Source: Chloroflexia bacterium
Lineage (GTDB): Bacteria; Chloroflexota; Chloroflexia; Thermomicrobiales; UBA6265
Direction: 5' to 3'
NCBI GenBank assembly: GCA_013694885.1
Contig: JACDBO010000100.1
Coordinates: forward strand, 1-5,210
DNA length: 5,210 nucleotides
Made by a program: the position numbers and the translations under genes. The notes below the pieces were generated by a model. That model did not search any database. It was given only the letters and a program-made list of their open reading frames with translations, and was not told where the DNA came from. This document shows positions 1 to 5,210 of this stretch, piece after piece. Each line of letters begins with the position of its first letter. Within the stretch, counting starts at the first letter, position 1.

Positions 1-406
1 TCCCCGACTGAACCTGCGCCTCCAGGGTGCGGACCACGTCGGCCGACTCAATCGCCACGAGTTCGATTGTGCCGCCGGTCGCTTCCTGGAATCCGGCGAC
101 AACGACGTCCTGGTAGACCTGCGCCTCCTGTTCCGCAAGCGCGATCGACATGCGCACCGTCTGGCCACTGTAACTCCTGAGCTGGAGATCCTCCGCTGCC
201 ACCGGGGATGGCGATGCCGCCGGCGACGGAGACGCCTGCCTGGCGCTCGCCCGCTGCGCACCAAGCGCCACGGTCAGCACCGGGACGGAAACGCCGAGCG
301 CACCCGCCCGCGTAAGCAGCTCACGCCGGCTGAGTTGACCCGCCAGATGCTTGTGGACCAACTGGTCCGCGACTGAACGCTGTCGTCCCTCTTCGGAGAA
401 AGTCAT
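1..406 (-). CDS. ABC transporter solute-binding protein, N-terminal part (runs off left edge)
   Basis: The first 135 codons of an exported substrate-binding protein are visible; the rest lies beyond base 1. The N-terminus looks like a Tat signal: a polar stretch of about 25 residues, the twin-arginine motif SRRELL at residues 26-31, a hydrophobic run (about 34-50) and an alanine-rich end near AQRASA. A Ser-Pro-Ala-rich linker follows at about 59-71, then the start of the mature fold, with a lobe-1-like strand and helix (TVRMSIALAEQE, then YQDVVVAGFQEATGG) typical of family 1 sugar-binding proteins. There is no lipobox cysteine. The ATG at 406 has a near-perfect Shine-Dalgarno sequence just upstream. 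The gene is co-directional with the two permeases and 69 bases downstream of malG, so it probably belongs to their operon. Substrate cannot be told from this fragment. The solute-binding assignment rests on signal, context and the short mature stretch. Confidence 0.8.
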   Translation of the reverse strand, partial: MTFSEEGRQRSVADQLVHKHLAGQLSRRELLTRAGALGVSVPVLTVALGAQRASARQASPSPAASPSPVAAEDLQLRSYSGQTVRMSIALAEQEAQVYQDVVVAGFQEATGGTIELVAIESADVVRTLEAQVQSG

Positions 407-419
407 AACCCCTCCTTTT
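407..419 (-). promoter_or_regulatory. Strong ribosome binding site of the left solute-binding protein gene
   Basis: Read on the minus strand the bases are AAAAGGAGGGGTT followed directly by ATG. This contains AAGGAGG, a full match to the usual anti-Shine-Dalgarno partner, about 4 bases before the start codon. It fixes the start at 406 and predicts high translation, as expected for a binding protein needed in excess over its permeases. Confidence 0.75.
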
Positions 420-435
420 GGAAGGTAAAGTCGTT

Positions 436-457
436 CGGATCGCCCCGATGCGATCCG
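436..457 (-). repeat. Perfect 8-bp inverted repeat (hairpin) between malG and the solute-binding protein gene
   Basis: CGGATCGC at 436-443 and GCGATCCG at 450-457 are perfect inverted copies around a 6-base loop. The element lies in the 69-base gap between the malG stop and the start of the downstream binding-protein gene. On the transcribed strand no T-run follows it, so it does not look like an intrinsic terminator. It could be an mRNA-stabilising or processing hairpin at the 5' side of the binding-protein message, or an operator. The structure is seen directly; the role is inferred. Confidence 0.5.
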
Positions 458-475
458 CCTTCGCGACATCAGGCG

Positions 476-1354
476 CTAGCCTTTCACCGCGCCACTCAGA
501 TACCCGCTCCGGATCCAGCGCTGCAGTACCAGCGTCAGCAGGATCACGGGAACCGCAAGGATCACGGAGAAGGTCGCAACATCAGTGACCGTGCCGCGGC
601 TCGCATAATAATAGGTGATGAGCGGCAAGGTCCGTTCCGTCAGGAAGAGATAGATGGCGTAGAGGAGGTCGTTCCAGGAGTCGAGCCAGGCGAAGATGCC
701 GGCGACCGCGATCCCCGGCAGGGCCAGCGGCAGCACGATCCGGACCAGCGTTCCGATGCGCCCGGCGCCATCGACAGCGCTAGACTCTTCAAGGTCGCGG
801 GGAATCACCTCGAACGTCCCCACGAGGACCCACGCCACCAACGGCAGCGTGCGAATTAGGTGCGCCATGATCAACCCGAGATTCGTGTCGTTCAGACCCC
901 AGGAAAAGAAGTTGCTGGCAATCGGGGTGGCGATGATGACCTCCGGGAACATCCGGGTGAAGAGCAAGCTGAGGACGATCAGGTAGCGAGTGCCTCTCGG
1001 CAGCCGCGAGATGACATAGGCGGCTGGCGCGGCAATCAGGATCGCCAGGATTGCGGTGCCAAAGGCCACGATCAGGCTGTGCTGCAAGGGGGGACCGATG
1101 ATCTCCCAAGCCAGCAGGCGCTGCCAGTTCTCCCAGGTGAGATTTTCGATCAGATAGGACGGCCTGGGGGCCGTAGCGTCCGCCAGGCTGCTCACGGAGA
1201 CCTTGAACAGCACGTAGAGCGGCAGCAAGAGCACGCCACCGATCAGGATTGCCAATAACCAGAATCCGAGGTTCTCCCAGGCGAAGCCGCGACCGGGCTC
1301 CCGGACGACCGTTGCCTGCTCGGGTGCTTGTGGCTCGGCGGCGGTTACGCTCAT
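476..1354 (-). CDS. ABC sugar transporter permease, MalG/ThuG type
   Basis: A 292-residue inner-membrane permease, close to the usual 270-300 residues of the MalG group of CUT1 carbohydrate importers. It pairs with the MalF-type partner to form the translocation channel and docks to the ATPase through its EAA loop. A cytoplasmic tail of about 28 residues precedes six predicted membrane segments, near residues 30-52, 91-115, 122-146, 157-182, 209-235 and 260-280. The EAA loop is clear at about 190-210 (EESSAVDGAG, then IVLPLALP), although the canonical EAA reads ESS here. The C-terminus QRWIRSGYLSGAVKG is typical of the group. The ATG overlaps the malF stop as ATGA, pointing to translational coupling; a GAGGTGGAG Shine-Dalgarno sequence (1357-1365) lies inside the malF end. 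Family assignment is firm. The substrate is unknown; trehalose, maltose or a related sugar is a guess from the ThuE-like neighbour. Confidence 0.93.
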   Translation of the reverse strand: MSVTAAEPQAPEQATVVREPGRGFAWENLGFWLLAILIGGVLLLPLYVLFKVSVSSLADATAPRPSYLIENLTWENWQRLLAWEIIGPPLQHSLIVAFGTAILAILIAAPAAYVISRLPRGTRYLIVLSLLFTRMFPEVIIATPIASNFFSWGLNDTNLGLIMAHLIRTLPLVAWVLVGTFEVIPRDLEESSAVDGAGRIGTLVRIVLPLALPGIAVAGIFAWLDSWNDLLYAIYLFLTERTLPLITYYYASRGTVTDVATFSVILAVPVILLTLVLQRWIRSGYLSGAVKG

Positions 1355-2295
1355 CGCTCCACCTCGGCACGTCGCTCGACCAGGAAGATGTAGGCGATCA
1401 CGAACACGACGATCATGAAGAGCAGGAGAACGGCCGCGGCGGATGCCGTGTTCGTGTTCCCGGCCTGGTAATCGAAGTATACGAAGGAACTCATCACGGG
1501 GATTGCCTGACCAGCAAGCACGAGCGCAATGTCAAAGATGCGAAACGCGTCGATCGCGCGGAGGATCAGGGCCATCGTGATGGCCGGCATCAGCAGCGGG
1601 ATGGTGTGGTGCCAGAACTTCTGCCAGCCCCCGGCCCCGTCGATACCGGCCGCTTCGTAGATGTCACCGGGGATCGCTTCCAAACCCGCGAGCAGGATCA
1701 GGACCACGAGCGGCGTCGCCTTCCAGAGGTCGGCGAGGGCGATGGCGAACATGCCCCGAAACCCGCTTTGCTGCCAGTAGACCGGTACATCGATGATGCC
1801 CAGGTCACGCAGAATCTCATTGAGATAGCCGTTGAAACCGATGAAGTAGAGCATGGCCGCACCGGCCACCAGTGTCGGCACGCCCAGCGGCACGAGGACG
1901 ATCGACCGGAACAGACCGCGCCCCCGGAACCCACGCGCGAGCATCAAGGCGATGACAATCCCGATAACCATCTCCATCGTGACGCCGATCGCCGTGATCC
2001 CGAGCGTGTTGATAAACGCGTCCTTGAACTGACTGCGGTTCACAATTTCGCGATAGTTTCCTAACGTGACGTTCTGCGTTCCCGCCTCGACGAAGCTGAA
2101 GTAGAACGACTGGGCCACGGGAACGAGCATGAAGAAGAAGACATAGAGGAAGAGCGGCGCCACCATCGCGACTTCGAGCCAGTGGCGGGAAAACCACCGC
2201 GAGAGTCCACCCGGCCGTCTCCATACGTCTTTGGCTGGCACAAGCGGGCGATTAGTCACCGCTGGTGCGTATTCCGTTGCGCCTCGACGAGCCAT
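1351..2295 (-). CDS. ABC sugar transporter permease, MalF/ThuF type
   Basis: A 314-residue integral membrane permease of the binding-protein-dependent sugar transporter family, the expected partner of the MalG-type protein encoded next. A basic cytoplasmic tail of about 38 residues is followed by six predicted membrane segments, near 41-64, 93-119, 129-154, 182-205, 234-262 and 284-306. It lacks the large periplasmic insertion of Escherichia coli MalF and resembles the shorter ThuF/UgpA-like members. The ATPase-docking EAA loop is well conserved at 214-238 (EAAGIDGAG, then TIPLLMP). It is the first gene of the minus-strand operon and its TGA overlaps the malG ATG. The chosen ATG has a GAGGAG sequence only 2 bases upstream (2298-2303), which is tight. 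A GTG at codon 13 lacks a better site, so the ATG is kept. Substrate specificity cannot be read from the permease. Confidence 0.93.
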   Translation of the reverse strand: MARRGATEYAPAVTNRPLVPAKDVWRRPGGLSRWFSRHWLEVAMVAPLFLYVFFFMLVPVAQSFYFSFVEAGTQNVTLGNYREIVNRSQFKDAFINTLGITAIGVTMEMVIGIVIALMLARGFRGRGLFRSIVLVPLGVPTLVAGAAMLYFIGFNGYLNEILRDLGIIDVPVYWQQSGFRGMFAIALADLWKATPLVVLILLAGLEAIPGDIYEAAGIDGAGGWQKFWHHTIPLLMPAITMALILRAIDAFRIFDIALVLAGQAIPVMSSFVYFDYQAGNTNTASAAAVLLLFMIVVFVIAYIFLVERRAEVER

Positions 2296-2416
2296 AGCTC
2301 CTCACTTCCATCCCACGGTCCCATATCCGGAGAGTACAGCGAGCGGACGATCGAGGATGTGTCGAACCTTGGAAGGCACAGATAAACACGCCTGTCGGTG
2401 GCCCCCGCTCCTTGGT

Positions 2417-2443
2417 TGTCACGGTCCACACAACTTCGTGACA
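2417..2443. promoter_or_regulatory. Candidate operator: TGTCACG-N13-CGTGACA inverted repeat
   Basis: TGTCACG at 2417-2423 and CGTGACA at 2437-2443 are perfect 7-bp inverted copies with centres 20 bp apart, about two helical turns. That spacing suits a dimeric repressor or activator contacting one face of the DNA. The repeat sits inside the divergent region, just left of the TATATT box, where it could control both transporter units. No regulator gene is visible in the window, so the binding protein is unknown. A 7-bp match in about 390 bases could still be chance. Confidence 0.35.
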
Positions 2444-2453
2444 TTTCGCCACC

Positions 2454-2459
2454 TATATT
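2454..2459 (+). promoter_or_regulatory. Possible -10 box (TATATT) for the right solute-binding protein gene
   Basis: TATATT, within CCTATATTTAG, matches the sigma-70 -10 consensus at five of six positions and is the most AT-rich spot of the divergent gap. No good -35 hexamer lies 16-18 bases upstream (the bases there read around CAACTT), so it may depend on an activator or be a chance match. It is flanked by CCACC (2449-2453) and GGTGG (2466-2470), another short inverted pair. If used, it implies an untranslated leader of roughly 220 bases. Confidence 0.25.
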
Positions 2460-2665
2460 TAGCACGGTGGATGCCACTGACCTCCGCACACAATCCCGCT
2501 TCGCGGATCGGTCCCGAGTTCCTCGACGAGTCCCAGTTGCGGCTGCGCTCTTGCGGTAGATACACCCAACGGCGCGGCTCGTCAAGCACCTCGCCTGTTT
2601 TCAGGAGCGCCATGCGATTACCCAGGCGTTTTCCGGGTGCGCACGTCTCGCGAAGTGAGCTGGAC

Positions 2666-2674
2666 GGAGGAGAG
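2666..2674 (+). promoter_or_regulatory. Ribosome binding site supporting the ATG at 2685
   Basis: GGAGGAGAG is the only purine-rich Shine-Dalgarno-like sequence near the candidate starts of the right binding-protein gene. It lies about 10-14 bases before the ATG at 2685, slightly far but usable. Earlier in-frame GTG codons at 2637 and 2655 lie upstream of it and have no such site, so the ATG is preferred. Confidence 0.5.
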
Positions 2675-2684
2675 CAAGCCAGCG

Positions 2685-4118
2685 ATGCGGAACCAGCGTG
2701 AGAACCCGCACGATCACCTCATGCGGAGAACCTCGACTGGAGTAGGTTCGCGGCGCGACCTCATGCGGCGCGGTTCCAGTATGGCTATCACGGCCGCGAT
2801 GCCGAGCCACCTCATGACCGCGCGGAAACCGACGGTGCGGGAGGTGTCCACCAGCGACCCGCCGGTCGGCTCCTCGATCGTGGAGCCCAGGTGGCTCCGC
2901 ACCGACTTGGCCGGTCAGCGGATCACGGCGGTGCTGGCCACCGACGGCCCCGGTAAGGACTTTGAGCACGCCGCCGTTCAGAAGTTTGTCGAAGCCACAG
3001 GAATCCAGGTCAACAACCTCGGCGGCCCCGAGGCGATGACGGATCGGCTCGTGTCCTACCTGCGTATCCTCGGCGCCCAGGCACCGGACATCGATGTCTG
3101 CATGATCGACATGATCTGGCCGAGCATTATGCACCACCATGCCGTTGACCTGACCGACGCATTCCGGGCGCGGAACATCGAGGTACTCGGGCCGATCGTC
3201 GAGAACAACACCATCGGCAGCAAGCTCGTCGGGATTCCGTGGCATGCCGATGCCGGGCTGCTCTACTATCGAACCGACCTACTCGCGAAATACGGGTACG
3301 GTGGGGCCCCAGAGACGTGGACCGAGCTCCAGGACATGGCCACAGAGATTTCAGCCGGCGAACGGGGCGCGAACCCGGCATTCTCCGGTTATGTATGGCC
3401 GGGTGCGGCATCCGAGGGGCTGACCTGCAATGGCCTGGAGTGGCAATTTTCGAATGGCGGCGGCACCATCATCGAGGATGACGGCACGGTCAGCGTCAAC
3501 AACGAGCAAGTCATCGCCATGTTCGAGACAGCCAGGGATTGGGTGGGCACCATCTCGTCGGCGGGCGTGACGGACTTCAACCAAGTGGATGCGCGAGGCG
3601 TCTGGCGGGACGGGAACGCCGCCTTCATGCGAGGCTGGTCAGGCGTCTACGTCGCAAGCAACGCTATGGATTCGGGTATCCGCGGCAAGCTCGACGTGAC
3701 GCAGCTACCAGTGGGCGAAGCTGAGGGCGCGCGGCGCGCGGCAACACTCGGTGGCTGGCAAATCATGGTCTCTCAGTATTCCAAGCGTCCGGACGCCGCA
3801 ATCGAGTTCGCGAAGTACTTGACGAGCAGAGAACTCCAGAAAGCCTACGCTATCGAGCGGTCGCTCCTGCCGACAATTATTGACCTCTATTCGGACGTGG
3901 ATGTTCAGGCGGCGAACCCGCACTTCGCGAAGATCGTCGATGTACTCAACAGCGGCGGGGTCATACGACCGTCGAACGTGGCCGCCGACCTCTACGGCGA
4001 GGTGTCGACGGTCTACTCCACCACCCTGAATCTCATCCTCGCGGGACAGGTGACCAGTGTCCCCGCTTCCATCGAGGGTCTCGCGCGGCAACTTGAAGAC
4101 ATTATGTCCGAGCTCTAG
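2685..4118 (+). CDS. ABC transporter sugar-binding protein, ThuE-like, with Tat-like signal
   Basis: A 477-residue extracellular solute-binding protein (family 1) that should capture a sugar outside the membrane and hand it to a MalFG-type permease. Features of the trehalose/maltose-binding ThuE group are plain: IDMIWP (141-146), PWHADAGLLYYRTDLL (185-200), ETWTEL (210-215), GLTCNGLEW then NGGG (245-260), LGGWQIMVS (355-363), and AIERSLLPT then ANPHF (about 389-414). The N-terminus has a twin-arginine motif, SRRDLM at 22-27, and a weakly hydrophobic stretch to about residue 46. There is no lipobox cysteine or clear AxA cleavage site; the mature fold starts near residue 75. The start is uncertain: ATG at 2685 is chosen on its ribosome binding site, with in-frame GTG codons at 2637 and 2655 as alternatives. 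It is transcribed divergently from the permeases, so it probably has its own promoter. The exact sugar is not established. Confidence 0.9.
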   Translation: MRNQRENPHDHLMRRTSTGVGSRRDLMRRGSSMAITAAMPSHLMTARKPTVREVSTSDPPVGSSIVEPRWLRTDLAGQRITAVLATDGPGKDFEHAAVQKFVEATGIQVNNLGGPEAMTDRLVSYLRILGAQAPDIDVCMIDMIWPSIMHHHAVDLTDAFRARNIEVLGPIVENNTIGSKLVGIPWHADAGLLYYRTDLLAKYGYGGAPETWTELQDMATEISAGERGANPAFSGYVWPGAASEGLTCNGLEWQFSNGGGTIIEDDGTVSVNNEQVIAMFETARDWVGTISSAGVTDFNQVDARGVWRDGNAAFMRGWSGVYVASNAMDSGIRGKLDVTQLPVGEAEGARRAATLGGWQIMVSQYSKRPDAAIEFAKYLTSRELQKAYAIERSLLPTIIDLYSDVDVQAANPHFAKIVDVLNSGGVIRPSNVAADLYGEVSTVYSTTLNLILAGQVTSVPASIEGLARQLEDIMSEL

Positions 4119-4130
4119 TCATCTGAATCA

Positions 4131-4145
4131 TTCCAGGGAGTGGAA
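4131..4145. repeat. Short 5-bp hairpin in the convergent gap, weak terminator candidate
   Basis: TTCCA (4131-4135) and TGGAA (4141-4145) pair perfectly around GGGAG in the 38-base gap between two convergent genes. The stem is short and only 40% GC, and no T-run follows on either strand, so intrinsic termination here is doubtful. It is the only hairpin I find between the two stop codons. Confidence 0.2.
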
Positions 4146-4156
4146 CAGCTCACTAC

Positions 4157-5210
4157 CTACCCCCGCGCCGGGCGAAAATCCTCGGCGATGAGTTGCAGCC
4201 GTTCCTGACCGTTCCAGCGGTTTATCTGGAGCGTTCCGGCGAGGTCGATGCTTCGCTCCAGCACGAGTTCGCGCGAGCGGTCAGCGGCACCCCAGCCGAT
4301 CGCCTCCACCTTGCCACGGCCCGCCTGGATCGTGATGCGCAGGTGGCGCCGGTCGGCCCCCATCGCCGTGTAGCGCAGCACTCGCGCGGCGCGAAGTCGA
4401 AAGACGGGTGTCTCGTTGCCCTGGCCGCAGGGTTCCAGCGCGTCCAGCAGGCGGGCCGTGTCGAGGGTCAGCCGGTCGGCGGGCAGGTCGGCGGCGAGGT
4501 CGATGGTCCTGAACATGGGGAGGTCCAGGTCGAGGCGGGCGACCGCCGCCAGCATCCCCGCCTCGAAGGCCGCCAGGTTGTGCCGCTCGATCCCGAGCCC
4601 GGCAGCGAGGCTATGACCACCGTGCCGCGTCAGCAAGGCATCCTGATCGACGAGCGCCGCGGCGAGATCGAAGCCGGGCACGGAGCGGGCCGATCCGTGC
4701 AGCATCTCGTCGCCGTGGAGCAGCACCACCGGCCGCCCGAGCTGCTCGACGAGCCGAGAGGCGACCGCGCCGAGCACCCCCGGTTCCCAAACGGCGCTCT
4801 TCAGGACCAGCAGCGGGCGACGCTCCCAATCCGGCAGCGCAACAACCGCGGCGAGCGCCTCGCCCGTCACCGTTTCGGCCAGCGCTTTTCGCTTCGTATT
4901 CAGACGCTCCAGCTCCTCGGCCAGCTGGCTCGCCTCCCGTTCGTCGTTCGTCATCACCAGGCGCAATGCCAACTCGGGGCTGGCTAGGCGACCGGCGGCG
5001 TTGAGCCGGGGCGCCAGCCGAAAGCTGATGTCCTCGACCGTGAGCGATGCTGGCTTCAGTCCCGCCCGCGCCACGAGCGCCCGCAATCCGGGCCGCGCGG
5101 TCCGGCGCAGCGCCGCGACCCCGTCGCGCACCAGCGACCGGTTGCAGCTGGTGAGCGGCGCCACATCGGCGACCGTACCGAGCGCGACGAGGTCGAGCAA
5201 GGCTCGCTCG
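4157..5210 (-). CDS. recJ: Single-stranded-DNA-specific exonuclease RecJ, C-terminal part (5' end off right edge)
   Basis: The last 350 residues of RecJ, the cytoplasmic 5'-to-3' single-strand DNA exonuclease of recombination and mismatch/base-excision repair. The frame is open through base 5210, and the residues there (ERALLDLVALGTVADVAPL) are mid-protein, so the leftward gene continues outside; the TTG at 5200 is not a start. Visible in order are the last DHH-domain motif with its metal-binding aspartate (GTVADV), the family signature FRLAPRLNAAGRL, a helical linker rich in charged residues (EELERLNTKRKA), and the DHHA1 domain with VWEPGVLGAVASRLVE, GSARSVPGFDL and RHGGHSLAAGLGI. EPCGQGNETPVF then leads into the C-terminal OB-fold domain (HLRITIQ to QLIAEDF). 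All motifs seen are intact. The upstream catalytic DHH motifs must be encoded beyond the window. The gene is convergent with the sugar-binding protein gene and functionally unrelated to it. Confidence 0.95.
   Translation of the reverse strand, partial: ERALLDLVALGTVADVAPLTSCNRSLVRDGVAALRRTARPGLRALVARAGLKPASLTVEDISFRLAPRLNAAGRLASPELALRLVMTNDEREASQLAEELERLNTKRKALAETVTGEALAAVVALPDWERRPLLVLKSAVWEPGVLGAVASRLVEQLGRPVVLLHGDEMLHGSARSVPGFDLAAALVDQDALLTRHGGHSLAAGLGIERHNLAAFEAGMLAAVARLDLDLPMFRTIDLAADLPADRLTLDTARLLDALEPCGQGNETPVFRLRAARVLRYTAMGADRRHLRITIQAGRGKVEAIGWGAADRSRELVLERSIDLAGTLQINRWNGQERLQLIAEDFRPARG

Larger units (their letters stand above)
2296..2684. other. Divergent intergenic control region between malF and the right solute-binding protein gene
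   Basis: About 390 bases lie between two divergent starts. I see no convincing gene in them: open frames crossing this stretch on both strands have no recognisable protein features. The middle holds an inverted repeat (2417-2443) and an AT-rich box (2454-2460) that stands out in GC-rich surroundings. On the minus strand, TGTTTATCT (2388-2380) resembles an extended -10 element (TG-N-TTATCT) for the permease operon, about 85 bases before the malF start, but no good -35 goes with it. The region most likely holds both promoters and their operator. The right-hand part, 2471-2660, shows nothing clear beyond small chance palindromes. Confidence 0.55.

Noticed and set aside
1249..2064. Long plus-strand open frame (271 codons) opposite malF and malG
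   Set aside because: It lies antisense to two well-recognised permease genes. Its translation is a low-complexity, Arg/Asp/Glu/His-rich shadow typical of GC-rich DNA, with no domain or ribosome binding site.
2282..2530. CCTCGACGAG occurring at both 2282-2291 and 2521-2530
   Set aside because: Near-identical strings recur elsewhere in the window, for example in recJ and malF, as ordinary Leu-Asp-Glu or Arg codons in GC-rich DNA; not a specific repeat.
2231..2701. Plus-strand open frame (156 codons) crossing the divergent intergenic region
   Set aside because: It overlaps the malF start and the binding-protein start, has no recognisable protein features, and its path through the inverted repeats and AT-rich box suggests control DNA.
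2601..3245. Minus-strand open frame (214 codons) opposite the ThuE-like gene
   Set aside because: It is antisense to a convincing binding-protein gene, and its His/Asp/Gly/Arg-rich translation resembles no family.
4193..4987. Plus-strand open frame (264 codons) opposite recJ
   Set aside because: It is antisense to conserved RecJ motifs and its composition is that of a GC-rich shadow frame.
5198..5200. TTG at 5200 as a start codon for the RecJ fragment
   Set aside because: The frame stays open to the right edge and the residues there match the middle of RecJ, so the true start is outside the window.

Overview
The window is high-GC (roughly 60-65% by eye) bacterial chromosome. It holds most of a carbohydrate-type ABC importer locus followed by the C-terminal part of a housekeeping recombination nuclease gene, recJ. 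Long twin-arginine (Tat) style signal sequences on solute-binding proteins, with no lipobox cysteine, strong AAAAGGAGG-type ribosome binding sites and the overall gene style fit a thermophilic Chloroflexota/Thermomicrobia-like or actinobacterial-type organism. This assignment is an inference from style; nothing in the window fixes the taxonomy.

Layout. On the minus strand, reading right to left, is a transport operon: a MalF/ThuF-type permease (2295 to 1351), a MalG/ThuG-type permease (1354 to 476, sharing an ATGA stop/start overlap with malF), a 69-base gap with a perfect 8-bp hairpin, and the first 135 codons of a Tat-exported solute-binding protein (406 to beyond base 1). A gap of about 390 bases (2296-2684) separates this operon from a divergently transcribed second solute-binding protein (2685-4118, plus strand). 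That protein is full length and resembles the trehalose/maltose-binding ThuE group. Convergent with it, 38 bases away, is recJ (4157 to beyond 5210, minus strand), whose 5' part with the first DHH motifs lies outside the window.

Function. The two permeases would form the heterodimeric membrane channel of a CUT1-type sugar importer, and one or both binding proteins would deliver substrate to it. No ATP-binding (MalK/MsiK-type) gene is visible, so the ATPase must be encoded to the left of the window or elsewhere. The main point of interest is that two different binding proteins flank one permease pair. One is co-directional and downstream; the other is divergent, with its own control region carrying a TGTCACG-N13-CGTGACA inverted repeat next to an AT-rich TATATT box. 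I see no sign of a mobile element, CRISPR array, tRNA or rRNA, and I did not find a clearly novel biological system here.
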